This document shows positions 7,037-15,447 of a DNA stretch of 24,420 bases, in pieces. Both the position numbers and the translations under genes were made by a program. A model generated the notes under the pieces. That model was not told where the DNA came from. It saw nothing but the letters and a program-made list of their open reading frames with translations, and ran no database searches. This stretch comes from Scytonema sp. UIC 10036. GTDB lineage: Bacteria; Cyanobacteriota; Cyanobacteriia; Cyanobacteriales; Nostocaceae. Position 1 is the first letter of the stretch, and each line of letters opens with the position of its first letter. The stretch covers positions 1-24,420 of the forward strand of contig NZ_WJFC01000199.1 of NCBI RefSeq assembly GCF_009725235.1. Direction: 5' to 3'.

Positions 7037-7467
7037 TGTTCTATTTAGTTATTCTTTGGGAAGAATAAATCTGACAGATAAAACTTGCCCTTGATTTAGT
7101 ATTACTGAGCCTTGGTAAGTTTTCAATAGCAAAAACCCTACTAATTACCGTCAATCATGTTTGTACTTAACGATGTATCTGTTGCAGATAGATTCGACAA
7201 CCTCATTCACACTGCGCTGTATATATGTCCTCTCCTATCGACCCTTGCAGGATGCATTGCAACAGTTTGTGCCCCAACGGCTCAGTTCCATGAGTCGAGA
7301 AGAACTTATATCCAATGCCATCACTCAAATTCATTAGATGCTGCAGGAAATCCCAAATGGATTCCAACTTCAATAGGGGCTACACTATTAAAGATTTGCT
7401 ATAAACGTTAAGAAGTGTTAAGTTTAGCAGCTAGCAACGTGTGCTTAAAATTTGAACGATCGTAATT

Positions 7468-8259
7468 ATGAGCCAAAACTACCAAGTTCGAGAACAAGAA
7501 TCTATTTTGCAAGATCTAAATGGCTACAACCCAAGAGTGTTTCCAGCTTTTCATGAAACTGTTCACAATCATTTCCCTGGAACTTTGCCATTAGAAAGCT
7601 ATATGAGTAAGACCTATGAGTGTTTAAATTCCCATGGCTTTACTGATGAAAACACAATGGGAATGGTAGCTATATGTCGTGATGAGATTACAGATCCGCT
7701 CTTTGATGCAGTCATTAAATACTGGGGTAAAACATTTAACTGTTGCAGCTTAGCAGGGTTTGTCACAATGGGCAAAACGGGTTTGGCAGCAGCATGTGAC
7801 CATACTCCCATCTTTGACGGTTTGCGTCGTTTTACTTTTTATGCCATGCCTCATATTGCTATTTCTCGGTATGGCGAGATTGGGAAAGTCTATCGCCAAG
7901 GTCTTGACAAACCCTCTCATGCGTGCGGTGCATTGGAAGCTATTGTCAAAGAACTTGAATTAGGATGTCTCAATCTAGAAACTGATATGCAAGATATTGA
8001 GCAAAGCATTGTTCGGCAGAAAATTCTTTCTACTCTCCAGTATGGAGATAAACCCGATCTCGTTGGGATTACAAAGTTAGCTTGCGAGATTATTTCTAAA
8101 GATATAGAAAAGCTTTTGAAGACTTTAAACTCTTCTGTATTCAATTATGCTGTCATGACAGGTATTCAAATCCACGGACCTTTAGAGACACAATGGGTCT
8201 ACCCTCAAAACTTTTATGTTGTAGGGTCTGAGGGAAAAAAAGCGATTGATTTATTGTAG
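7468..8259 (+). CDS. LCIB-family (theta-type) carbonic anhydrase-like protein
   Basis: A 263-aa soluble protein resembling the LCIB family, first known from algal CO2-concentrating mechanisms and structurally akin to beta-carbonic anhydrases. The family motifs are present in order: CRDE (C70, R71, D72), GKTG (102-105) leading to the zinc-type His in CDHTP (H112), FYAMPHIAIS (124-133), and HACGAL with C153. C70, H112 and C153 match the zinc ligands and D72/R71 the Asp-Arg pair of active members, so reversible CO2 hydration is plausible. The sequence departs from algal LCIB in places (AGFVTMGKTG in place of the usual Gly-Gly-rich stretch), and some family members are inactive. No signal peptide. 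It stands alone with about 860 bp of gene-poor DNA upstream and no strong Shine-Dalgarno. Involvement in inorganic carbon acquisition is inferred. Confidence 0.8.
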   Translation: MSQNYQVREQESILQDLNGYNPRVFPAFHETVHNHFPGTLPLESYMSKTYECLNSHGFTDENTMGMVAICRDEITDPLFDAVIKYWGKTFNCCSLAGFVTMGKTGLAAACDHTPIFDGLRRFTFYAMPHIAISRYGEIGKVYRQGLDKPSHACGALEAIVKELELGCLNLETDMQDIEQSIVRQKILSTLQYGDKPDLVGITKLACEIISKDIEKLLKTLNSSVFNYAVMTGIQIHGPLETQWVYPQNFYVVGSEGKKAIDLL

Positions 8260-8365
8260 GGGGTTTGCGTTGTAATTTTTTCTCTATGCAATTGTAGTAG
8301 TAAGTTATATCGTTTTCAGATGAAGATGCATAGAAAAAACCTCCACCATCTGTGGCATCTCTTCT

Positions 8366-8493
8366 TACCCCCCTTAATCCACGCCACCTGCTACAAGTCG
8401 CTTAACCCGCCCAACGCAGTGGCTCCCCCTTATAAAGGGGGGAAACAGAAAATCTATTTTCCTCCCCTTTATAAGGGGAGGTTAGGAGGGGTA
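8366..8493. repeat. Compound palindromic repeat (CCCCCTTATAAGGGGG family)
   Basis: The outer ends TACCCCCCTTAATCC (8366-8380) and GGTTAGGAGGGGTA (about 8480-8493) are imperfect inverted copies. Two inner palindromes lie between them: CCCCCTT-ATA-AAGGGGG (8425-8441) and CCTCCCCTT-TAT-AAGGGGAGG (8461-8481, 9-bp perfect stem). This is a typical Nostocales intergenic repeat. The rest of the 8260-8754 gap holds nothing I can identify except an AT-rich segment before the next gene. Confidence 0.7.
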
Positions 8494-8754
8494 AAAATAA
8501 TGTGCAGCTTCATATTAAATTGGTATTAGCCGATGGCAATAATCAGCGTTCTGAACTCCCGTCATTTAAACCTCAAAACCTTAATAAGGCATCTTTGCTC
8601 AATACTATTATAGGTATTGGGCAGAGAACCGTGTAAAAACACGCAAATATCTTGATTAGAAGAGTTAGGTTGTGATAATGTCAATTATCTTATATTTATG
8701 GCAAAATATACTTATAAACCGTCTTTAAAGAAACAAAGATGACATTGCAACCAG

Positions 8755-8967
8755 ATGTACTCAATAAAATCCTTTTTAAAACATAAGGGAGAGACTCCAG
8801 AGGAACAACTCTTGAAAAATCAAGATGCAATGAAATTATTAAAAAGTTGGCTTGAAGAAGAGGTATCAGAAGAAGAAGCCAAAGAAAGAGAAAGATATTT
8901 TGAAACTTTTAAAGAAATCATGGATAATGAACGACCATCTGGTTATAAACTTTACTCAAAAGAATGA
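8755..8967 (+). CDS. Small antitoxin-like protein
   Basis: A 70-aa highly charged, helical protein. Its central part, NQDAMKLLKSWLEEE, then an acidic/basic helix and IMDNERPSGYKLY, resembles small cyanobacterial proteins encoded immediately before PIN-domain toxins. Its stop overlaps the start of the next frame by 4 bp (ATGA at 8964-8967), the usual layout of an antitoxin-toxin pair. The downstream toxin is truncated, so this antitoxin may be an orphan. Upstream DNA (8640-8750) is AT-rich and could hold the promoter; no clear ribosome-binding site is visible. The exact antitoxin family is not assigned. Confidence 0.65.
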   Translation: MYSIKSFLKHKGETPEEQLLKNQDAMKLLKSWLEEEVSEEEAKERERYFETFKEIMDNERPSGYKLYSKE

Positions 8968-9086
8968 TTGTTTTCTTAGATACAGGGGTACTTGGTTTAG
9001 TGTCTTCTCCCAGTAACACTGGAGAAGGCAAAAATTGTAAAGAATGGCTTTACCGTTGCAACTACATGAGGTACAGATTCTTGTAA
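8964..9086 (+). pseudogene. Truncated PIN-domain (VapC-like) toxin
   Basis: The frame starts MIVFLDTGVLGLVSSP, a typical PIN-domain N-terminus with the first catalytic Asp (D6), and continues plausibly to CKEWLYR (about residues 25-31). It then runs into repeat DNA and stops after 40 codons, whereas PIN toxins are usually about 130 aa. The later catalytic acidic residues and the rest of the fold are missing, and no continuation was found in the following 190 bp. This is therefore a dead toxin gene, cut by the repeat cluster starting near 9070. Its ATG overlaps the antitoxin-like gene's stop. Confidence 0.65.
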
Positions 9087-9111
9087 GGGCGCAAGGCCGC
9101 CGCGCCCCTAC
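9083..9111. repeat. Palindromic repeat GTARGGGCGCAA, copy 2
   Basis: A diverged copy of the palindrome at 2439-2466 (GTAAGGGCGCAAGGC then GCGCCCCTACGATG), sitting at the broken end of the PIN toxin gene. It supplies that frame's stop codon. Confidence 0.65.
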
Positions 9112-9140
9112 GATGTACTTCATTTACCTGAAAAAGGCTG

Positions 9141-9238
9141 TAAGTAAGTCGGCGCAAATAATCATTAATAATTTGTAGTTGCAACAAGCGTGTTCGCCGC
9201 TAAGCGTCCGCAGGTAGAGACAGCGCAACTACGAGCGG
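9141..9238 (-). repeat. Interspersed element shared with 24241-24366
   Basis: Read on the minus strand, this stretch (TCGTAGTTGCGCTGTC ... GCAACTAC ... TAATGATTATTTGCGCC) matches the plus strand at 24301-24366, which lacks about 30 bp of the middle. An 11-bp perfect inverted repeat (GTTGCAACTAC at 9055-9065, GTAGTTGCAAC at 9175-9185) links it to the truncated toxin, suggesting the whole 9055-9240 block arrived as mobile or recombining repeat DNA. Confidence 0.6.
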
Positions 9239-9247
9239 AAGTACGAT

Positions 9248-9273
9248 ATTTTACATTTCATTTGCTGTAAAAT
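9248..9273 (-). terminator. AT-rich hairpin at the 3' end of the helicase gene
   Basis: ATTTTACA (9248-9255) pairs with TGTAAAAT (9266-9273) around a 10-nt loop, touching the helicase stop codon. It could stabilise or end the minus-strand transcript, but the stem is AT-rich and has no following T-run. Confidence 0.3.
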
Positions 9274-12200
9274 TAGCTATTCATGTGTTGTAGTTGTTCA
9301 ATTTTTTCTATTAAGAGACGAACTTGAACAGGTTTGTTACGAAACCAGTCTGTTGACCAAATCCGGTGAATTTTCCAACCTAATCTTTCAAGCACCTGTT
9401 GTCTTAGCCGATCGCGATCTCTTGCAGTGGGTGAACTATGGTAAGATGCACCATCGCATTCAATCCCCAATAAAAACTCACCTGGGCGGTTATTGTTGAC
9501 TACAGCCAAGTCAATACGATAGTCTGAGCATCCAACTTGGGTGCGTATAGTGCATCCCCTCTGGACTAAGGTATGATAGACATCTTCTTCAAATGGGGAG
9601 TCAAAACGAAGCGTATCTGTATAGGAGTTACCTTGCAGTCTTTCTCCCCCACTTGCTACGTATTCCAAGTAATCACGCAGTAATTTTATACCTTGGCTTT
9701 GAGTGCGTGTTAAATCGATGTCACCAGCTTGTATGGAAGAAACCAACGTAATTTTGTTTTTTGCTCGTGTGACAGCTACATTCAGTCGTCGTTCTCCACC
9801 TTGGCGATTAAGGGGACCAAAGTTAAGAGAAAGCTTACCTTGCTCGTCACGAGCATAGCCTACACTCAGTATAATTGCATCTCGCTCATCACCTTGAACA
9901 TTTTCTAGTGCTTTGAGAAAAAACTGAGGTGAATTATCGCTGCAAAAAGTCTCAAAATCGGGATTGTTTTTGCTTAAAATCTCTATTTGCTCCTGAATTG
10001 CATCAGATTGGGCTTCGCTAAACGCAATAATACCAAGAGATTGTTCGGGAAACTGTTGAAAATGCTCTAACGCCAACTGAGCAACTACTTCAGCCTCCCG
10101 TCGATTATCTCTGCGTCCACCGCGATCGTAGACCCCATCGGGAACATACTTAAACCAAACTCCCAAATTTGAATTCTGAACTGGGTTTGGAAATGTAACT
10201 AATTGAGAGTCATAAAAATGTTTATTAGAAAAAGCTATCAACCGTTCATCTTGACTGCGGTAATGCCATTTCAGCGTTCGCCTAAACATAAAACTTGAAC
10301 ATTCATCCAAAACGCTTTCATAGCTTGCATCATCCTCATCATTGATATCTTCTTCGCTGTCTCCGGTTGAGAAGAATGATGTAGGAGGAAGTTGTTTATT
10401 ATCGCCAATTACAATCACTTGATTAGAACGGATAATCGCAGGAACTACATCCTCTGTACGCAGCTGAGATGCTTCATCAAAAATGAGAACATCAAAATGC
10501 ACTACATCTGCATTGATGTATTGGCTAACTGAAAGCGGGCTCATCATCCAGCAAGGCTTTAAAACTTTGACGAGATTTGGTATTCCCTTTTGTCTATCAT
10601 TGAGAAGTTTACGGATAGGCAAATGTTGCCTTTTCTTAGTCACTTCTTTTGTCAACTTTGGCAACTCAGTTTGAGCCAATGAGGTTTTTTCCCAATTTTT
10701 CCAACGTTGCATATGAAGTTTTTTTAGACGCTCTCTAGCAACATTTAATTGGTTATAGTCGAGTTTAACAAATTCCTTGATTAGCCGTTCGTGTATTTCA
10801 ACATTAAAATTTTTTAATTCAGGCTTTCTGGCAAGAATTGCATCAAGACAGTTTTGATAAATCAGCTTCTCTAGAATTGGGAACCAAAGTTTAGAATCTA
10901 TTTTGTTGTCCCGTACAGCATTTAAAAACTTATCAGTTCCCATCTCTTGAAGTTGCTGATAGGTTTTTTTATAGGTTAACCATTCTTGAAAATAAGGTAG
11001 TTCAGAGTGAGCCAAGTTCAAGAAAGCTTCTAGTTCAGCAAAGGGAATTTGATGACGCAGTAAGTAAGAACTTGTAATGTCAGTTTCATCAAAATATGAC
11101 AATAAAAACTCTAGTCCTTCCCTAATACTGGTATGACTTAATTCAAATTTCTTAACTAATTCAGCCACATCGCGCCGTCTAGACGGAGAGTTTATAACAC
11201 GTTGAACGGAATCAGCCGAAAGCGAATACTTTTGTAAACCAGTCAACCAATTTAAAGCTTGTTCAATGGGTCTCAATTCTACTTGGCTAGAAACTTCTGA
11301 ATTAAACAAAGAGCCAAAAACCTGACGGGGTAGATAATCAACTTGACCTAGCCTATTTTGCACAGACTCAATAGGATTAGGTTTATTGTCTCGCAAAGCG
11401 TCTAAGAACTTTTTAGCTCCACCCTTTTCAAGTTTTTCATAAGTTTCTTTGTAGATCAACCATTCTTGAAAGTGGGCTAAGTCAGATTGAGCTAGGCTTA
11501 AAAAACTTGCCAGTTCGGTAAATAAAATTTGGTTGTGAGGCAGATATCGACCAATAATATCAGTCTCATTAAAGTATAAAAACAGGAAATTCATACCCTG
11601 TCTAATCTCTTCAGGAAGAAATTCAAGTTTCCTAACTAATTCAGCCAGTTCGTTACTTGCAGAGGGAGAATTTATAACACGCTGAACGGAGTCAACAGGA
11701 AGCGAATAATTTTGTAAGGCAATTAACCAACTTAAAGCTTGTTCAATCGGTTGCAAATCTGCTTCACTAGAAATTTCCGGGTTAAATAAAGAGCCAAAAA
11801 GTTGACTGGCTGGGTAATTGCTTTGATATAGTTCGTTTCGCGCAGCTTGTATTTGAACTGCTTTTGCCAAATCACGTTTTAACTCGTTGTGAGAAACCTG
11901 CCCCTTTTTAGTACTTAGCTTTTTCAAAAGCTTGACATCGCGCCTGTAATTTGGATTAAAAATTCTAATAAACCAAAAGCGACTATATTTCTGATATCTA
12001 TTAGCTAAAGCAGGCAATTCTGCAGAAAATAATTCAGCATGATATCTTTGTTTTAAAATCGGCTCATTTTCTTGTAAAAACTTCACATCTTCTTTCAATT
12101 TATTAAAGGCATTTTGAGCAGATAAAATATCAACTCTAGTCGAATTGTTAGGTAAATTCGATGGGGCTTTCAATATATGTTTAAGAGGAGGAAAGCAAGC

Positions 12201-14201
12201 TTCTGCATCTTCCAAATTTAATAAAGGCTGAATTCCTAGAATAATTTGAAGTTGATGACTAGCTGTCTGAAGCAAAGAAATCGCTTGTTGGAATTTATTG
12301 ATTTTCTGATTGATTTCTAATTCCAAACGTTCGGAAAAAAATGTTAAGGTGCTTTTTGCCCAAACAGTTGTTTTCTCTCCTTTTAAAAAGGGTAAAAATG
12401 AAGAAATCCGAGTCAATAAATTTTGTGCTTCTTGCGAAAGTTTATTTTCTTCAATTTCTTTAACGTCTTCTTGCAAAAGAATCAACGCATCCTGAGCAGT
12501 AGAAATATCTACTCTAACCCAACTTTCAGGCAAATTAGATGGAGCCTTTAGTATATAGGCTAAGGCAGGATAGAAGCTTTCCAGAGATTCTAAATTATGT
12601 AAAGGTTGAACTTGTAGAGTCTCTTGTAATTGTGGATTAAGTTTTTGGATAGAAAATAACGCTTGCTGAAATTCCTCTATTTTATCCTTTATTTCCAATT
12701 CAAGTTCATAGGAATAAGTATCGAGAGAACTTTTTGCCCAAACAGTTGTTTGTTCTCCTTTGAAGAAGGGTAAAAACTTTGCTAATTCATTTAATAAAAT
12801 TTTGGCTTTTTGTAATCTATTTTGATTCCAATCATGGTATTTAGAAAATACAATATTTAAGCTTGGTACTGCTTCATGTTGTTTTCTCAAAAGTTCCCCA
12901 AATATCTCGAATGCTGATTTATCTAGAGGCTGCTCTTTGGTATGTAACCTCGTAAGATATGAATTTATGGATTGACGATTAGAAACGAGTTGTTCAAAGA
13001 AAAAAGAGCGGTCGTTTTGCTCATTAATTTGTTCAATATAGGTAATGGTTTGCGATAAATTATTAACCAGTTTGCGTTTGTCTGTTGTGCTGCTGTGATG
13101 GAGATTGAGGCACAAATGCTCTAGACCACATTCAGCAATGCGCTTTTGGACTACATTCAGTGCTGTTTCTTTTTCGGCAACTAATAAAACTGATTTACCA
13201 TCCCCAACCAGTTCAGCAAGCATATTCACAATAGTTTGACTTTTGCCCGTTCCTGGTGGACCTTGAACAACAAAGCTAGAACCAGCTTTGGCTGCTTCAA
13301 TAACGACTTGCTGACTGGAGTCAGCATCAAGAATTTGAAATACTTGTTCGGGTTTAATGTGTGAATCAAGAGCAGATGCAGGCAAAGGTTCTTTATAATT
13401 ATACTCATATGTACTTACATCACCGCCCATAGCCTGTAAAATTGGATGGGAAAAAATCAGATATTCATTTTCGATGATGTCCCGAACCATTGCAGCTTTG
13501 GCATAGGAAAACAATGAGAGAAACACATTTTCTTTTATTTGCCATTTATTTTTCTCTGCTAGCAGGTTGCGGATCTGGGCAAACAGTTCACCGTAGCTTA
13601 TTCCTTGTAAAGATTCTCCCTCTGGAAACTCAATTCCAAAAGTTTGCTTTAACTTTTGTGCCAACGTTGGATTGAATGCAATATCTTCCTCAAGAATAGA
13701 TAGTTTATAGATATCTCGTTTAGGTTCTTTTATTAATTCCACAGGAACCAGAATCAGTGGTGAAAGCAAAACATCGTCTGGTTTATCCTTGTCGTACCAA
13801 GTCAAAGTTCCAAATGCGAGAAACAAGCTATTTACTCCTCGTTCCTCAAATGATTTTCGCGCCTCAGCACGCAATTTTTTGAGCCGTTTCAATTGCTCGT
13901 TACCTGTTTGACGAGTTCTTAATTCAAGAGGATTTTTTTCTGTTGGTAATGCTTTAAGTCTTCTAGACTGGAAAATCTCTTGATATTCACTATCTATCAT
14001 CTGAAAATGAAGCGATTTCTTCTCTTCTGTAAGGTGTTTGAAGAGAAGATCTGGTGCCTCTGTCAGAATTTCTAAAATTCGAGGGCTATCTTGCCGGAAT
14101 TTGATCAGAGGGTTTCGTCGTCCCAAGTCAGCCAGTCCAGCTTTCCACTTAGCAATTTTTTGAACAAGGTTTGATTGAGAACCTGGAGTGGACTGTCGCA
14201 T
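9273..14201 (-). CDS. DUF4011-type SF1 helicase with C-terminal Vsr/MTES_1575-like nuclease
   Basis: A 1642-aa helicase-nuclease. The N-terminal part (KWKAGLADLGRRNPLI, residues 18-33) looks like DUF4011. SF1 motifs follow: Walker A GPPGTGKS (314-321), Walker B DEASQ (1242-1246), GDNKQLPP (1266-1273), a YRSQDERLI segment, QGDERDAI and VAVTRAK (1475-1481). The C-terminal about 120 residues contain IECDG (E1581, D1583), SYHSS and GWKIHRIWSTDWF, typical of Vsr-like DUF559/MTES_1575 endonucleases. The large region between Walker A and B is helical and holds two separate tandem duplications (about 465-716 and 796-1115). This architecture is associated with phage defence, so it probably attacks foreign DNA; target and mode are unknown. 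It is a single gene with no partner nearby except the toxin-antitoxin remnant. No Shine-Dalgarno precedes the ATG. Confidence 0.85.
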   Translation of the reverse strand: MRQSTPGSQSNLVQKIAKWKAGLADLGRRNPLIKFRQDSPRILEILTEAPDLLFKHLTEEKKSLHFQMIDSEYQEIFQSRRLKALPTEKNPLELRTRQTGNEQLKRLKKLRAEARKSFEERGVNSLFLAFGTLTWYDKDKPDDVLLSPLILVPVELIKEPKRDIYKLSILEEDIAFNPTLAQKLKQTFGIEFPEGESLQGISYGELFAQIRNLLAEKNKWQIKENVFLSLFSYAKAAMVRDIIENEYLIFSHPILQAMGGDVSTYEYNYKEPLPASALDSHIKPEQVFQILDADSSQQVVIEAAKAGSSFVVQGPPGTGKSQTIVNMLAELVGDGKSVLLVAEKETALNVVQKRIAECGLEHLCLNLHHSSTTDKRKLVNNLSQTITYIEQINEQNDRSFFFEQLVSNRQSINSYLTRLHTKEQPLDKSAFEIFGELLRKQHEAVPSLNIVFSKYHDWNQNRLQKAKILLNELAKFLPFFKGEQTTVWAKSSLDTYSYELELEIKDKIEEFQQALFSIQKLNPQLQETLQVQPLHNLESLESFYPALAYILKAPSNLPESWVRVDISTAQDALILLQEDVKEIEENKLSQEAQNLLTRISSFLPFLKGEKTTVWAKSTLTFFSERLELEINQKINKFQQAISLLQTASHQLQIILGIQPLLNLEDAEACFPPLKHILKAPSNLPNNSTRVDILSAQNAFNKLKEDVKFLQENEPILKQRYHAELFSAELPALANRYQKYSRFWFIRIFNPNYRRDVKLLKKLSTKKGQVSHNELKRDLAKAVQIQAARNELYQSNYPASQLFGSLFNPEISSEADLQPIEQALSWLIALQNYSLPVDSVQRVINSPSASNELAELVRKLEFLPEEIRQGMNFLFLYFNETDIIGRYLPHNQILFTELASFLSLAQSDLAHFQEWLIYKETYEKLEKGGAKKFLDALRDNKPNPIESVQNRLGQVDYLPRQVFGSLFNSEVSSQVELRPIEQALNWLTGLQKYSLSADSVQRVINSPSRRRDVAELVKKFELSHTSIREGLEFLLSYFDETDITSSYLLRHQIPFAELEAFLNLAHSELPYFQEWLTYKKTYQQLQEMGTDKFLNAVRDNKIDSKLWFPILEKLIYQNCLDAILARKPELKNFNVEIHERLIKEFVKLDYNQLNVARERLKKLHMQRWKNWEKTSLAQTELPKLTKEVTKKRQHLPIRKLLNDRQKGIPNLVKVLKPCWMMSPLSVSQYINADVVHFDVLIFDEASQLRTEDVVPAIIRSNQVIVIGDNKQLPPTSFFSTGDSEEDINDEDDASYESVLDECSSFMFRRTLKWHYRSQDERLIAFSNKHFYDSQLVTFPNPVQNSNLGVWFKYVPDGVYDRGGRRDNRREAEVVAQLALEHFQQFPEQSLGIIAFSEAQSDAIQEQIEILSKNNPDFETFCSDNSPQFFLKALENVQGDERDAIILSVGYARDEQGKLSLNFGPLNRQGGERRLNVAVTRAKNKITLVSSIQAGDIDLTRTQSQGIKLLRDYLEYVASGGERLQGNSYTDTLRFDSPFEEDVYHTLVQRGCTIRTQVGCSDYRIDLAVVNNNRPGEFLLGIECDGASYHSSPTARDRDRLRQQVLERLGWKIHRIWSTDWFRNKPVQVRLLIEKIEQLQHMNS

Positions 14202-14237
14202 TTTCGGTTTTTTGGTGATTAGAGATGCTATCCTATA

Positions 14238-14246
14238 GTATAATAG
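14238..14246 (-). promoter_or_regulatory. Possible -10 element of the helicase gene
   Basis: The minus strand reads TATTATACT here, containing TATTAT and TATACT, each 5 of 6 to TATAAT, about 40 bp before the helicase ATG. No convincing -35 lies at the right distance, so this is tentative. Confidence 0.3.
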
Positions 14247-14356
14247 CGCTTTCTTGCATAAGTATTCGTTAGCAAACTGCTCCCTCAGGGAAAATCAGTA
14301 AAGTCGCTTTCTATAAGCAAAAGGCTATCTTGCTTTCTCATTAGGCAGGTAAGTCA

Positions 14357-15349
14357 CTAAATTTTAGCAAGAATTGCTTGAGCCGCACTTTCATCAGTAA
14401 TCAGTCCCGTAATTAACTTACCACGCAGAGCAGCCAGAATTGCTTCTGCTTTTTTCACGCCACCTGCTACACCAATCATAAGTCGGCGTGCGGGTTGTTC
14501 GAGCGGTACACTGGCAACCCGGCTGTTGGTTCCTTTTTGCAGCAACACCCCGTAACAATCGTAAGCCCAACCTGCAATTTCCCCTACTGCTCCTAGTTCA
14601 ATTAATTCAGCTACCTCATCGTCATTGATAAAGCCGTCTTGATGTAACGGAGCATTCCAGGCAATATGGCTAATACCGACAAAGGTTGCTTTGGCTTGCT
14701 CTGCAAGAGTCTTGACGGTGATAAACGATCGCTGAGTCTGCAAGAGTTCTCGTTCTTCAATGCTAGTCGCCACAACCGGAGTCGGCACTGGGTATGCTTG
14801 GGAACCAACGCGATCCGACAAATGTATGACCACTTCGTGACGACCTGCACGTCCATAATGAGACATATTCCCAATGATTGAAACAATCTTATGCTGGGGT
14901 TGGTTCATTGAGGGGATTTGCTCCACCATTGCTCGCAATGTGCGACCTGAAGAAAAGCCCATTATTGTTGGGGTTTTCGCCATCAAGTAAGCCTCTAAGT
15001 GGGTAGCCGCACATACGCCGATTCCGTATAATGTATCACCTTTGCCTGCGTCAGTTGGCACGACTTCACAAAGCGACAGACCAAACTTATCACGTAACGA
15101 CTCAGCCAGAGCAATACACTCGCTCAGGGGATGATCGAGCCGAAATTTGATTAATTTTTCACTGACCGCCAGTGCAACCAGGCGTTGTGCAGCTTGCCGG
15201 GACACATTGAGCTTTGCTGCAATCTCCTCCTGTGTATTTCCAGCGATGTAATAAAGCCAAGCAGCATGAGCAGCTAGATCTAATTTGCGAGACCTAAGGG
15301 GCAAGCCAGTTTTGCTGGTATCGCGCTGCTCCAAGAAAGGTTCTTCCAT
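14357..15349 (-). CDS. SorC-family sugar-responsive transcriptional regulator
   Basis: A 330-aa DNA-binding regulator. The N-terminal helix-turn-helix (about 24-65) includes WLYYIAGNTQEEIAAKLNVS, the typical SorC/DeoR start. The rest is the SorC sugar-phosphate-binding domain, with FSSGRTLRAMVEQIP (about 132-146), IGNMSHYGRAGRHE and the C-terminal GVAGGVKKAEAILAALRGKLITGLITDE, near-diagnostic of the family. SorC regulators bind a phosphorylated sugar effector as oligomers. It lies downstream of the SDR gene on the same strand (98-bp gap) and beside the divergent polyol operon, so it is the likely local regulator, as SmoC is in rhizobial smo loci. A palindrome TTTTGCTCAAAA lies 75 bp upstream of its ATG and a sister site lies before the transporter operon, suggesting autoregulation and control of the operon. 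The effector is unknown. Confidence 0.88.
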   Translation of the reverse strand: MEEPFLEQRDTSKTGLPLRSRKLDLAAHAAWLYYIAGNTQEEIAAKLNVSRQAAQRLVALAVSEKLIKFRLDHPLSECIALAESLRDKFGLSLCEVVPTDAGKGDTLYGIGVCAATHLEAYLMAKTPTIMGFSSGRTLRAMVEQIPSMNQPQHKIVSIIGNMSHYGRAGRHEVVIHLSDRVGSQAYPVPTPVVATSIEERELLQTQRSFITVKTLAEQAKATFVGISHIAWNAPLHQDGFINDDEVAELIELGAVGEIAGWAYDCYGVLLQKGTNSRVASVPLEQPARRLMIGVAGGVKKAEAILAALRGKLITGLITDESAAQAILAKI

Positions 15350-15423
15350 ATCCCACCTTCAAAGACTGTGTACCTATCAAAAGAGCGATCGCTTTAATTT
15401 GAGTATATGCCCAAAGACATAAC

Positions 15424-15435
15424 TTTTGCTCAAAA
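15424..15435. promoter_or_regulatory. Candidate SorC operator, site 1
   Basis: The palindrome TTTTG-CT-CAAAA sits between the SDR stop and the SorC regulator start. Including flanks, 14 of 15 bases (CTTTTGCTCAAAAAT, 15423-15437) match the site at 16327-16341 upstream of the binding-protein gene. The shared symmetric site at both control regions is the argument; no binding data exist. Confidence 0.5.
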
Positions 15436-15447
15436 ATCTTTAAATTT

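Larger units (their letters stand above)
6611..7467. other. 857-bp gene-poor stretch
   Basis: Apart from the repeat at 6664-6713 and a weak remnant at 6914-7036, I see no convincing gene. Open frames at 6666-6935 and 7157-7411 on the plus strand have no recognisable motif and an atypical composition. A third frame ending near 7339 reads as a PLQDALQQFVPQRL-like helix and may be the tail of a dead gene. HIP1-like GGCGATCGCT occurs near 6870. The stretch looks like decayed accessory DNA. Confidence 0.45.

Noticed and set aside
7157..7411. 84-aa open frame before the LCIB-like gene
   Set aside because: Composition is atypical and no domain is recognisable; a competing frame on the same strand reads at least as well as a decayed fragment.
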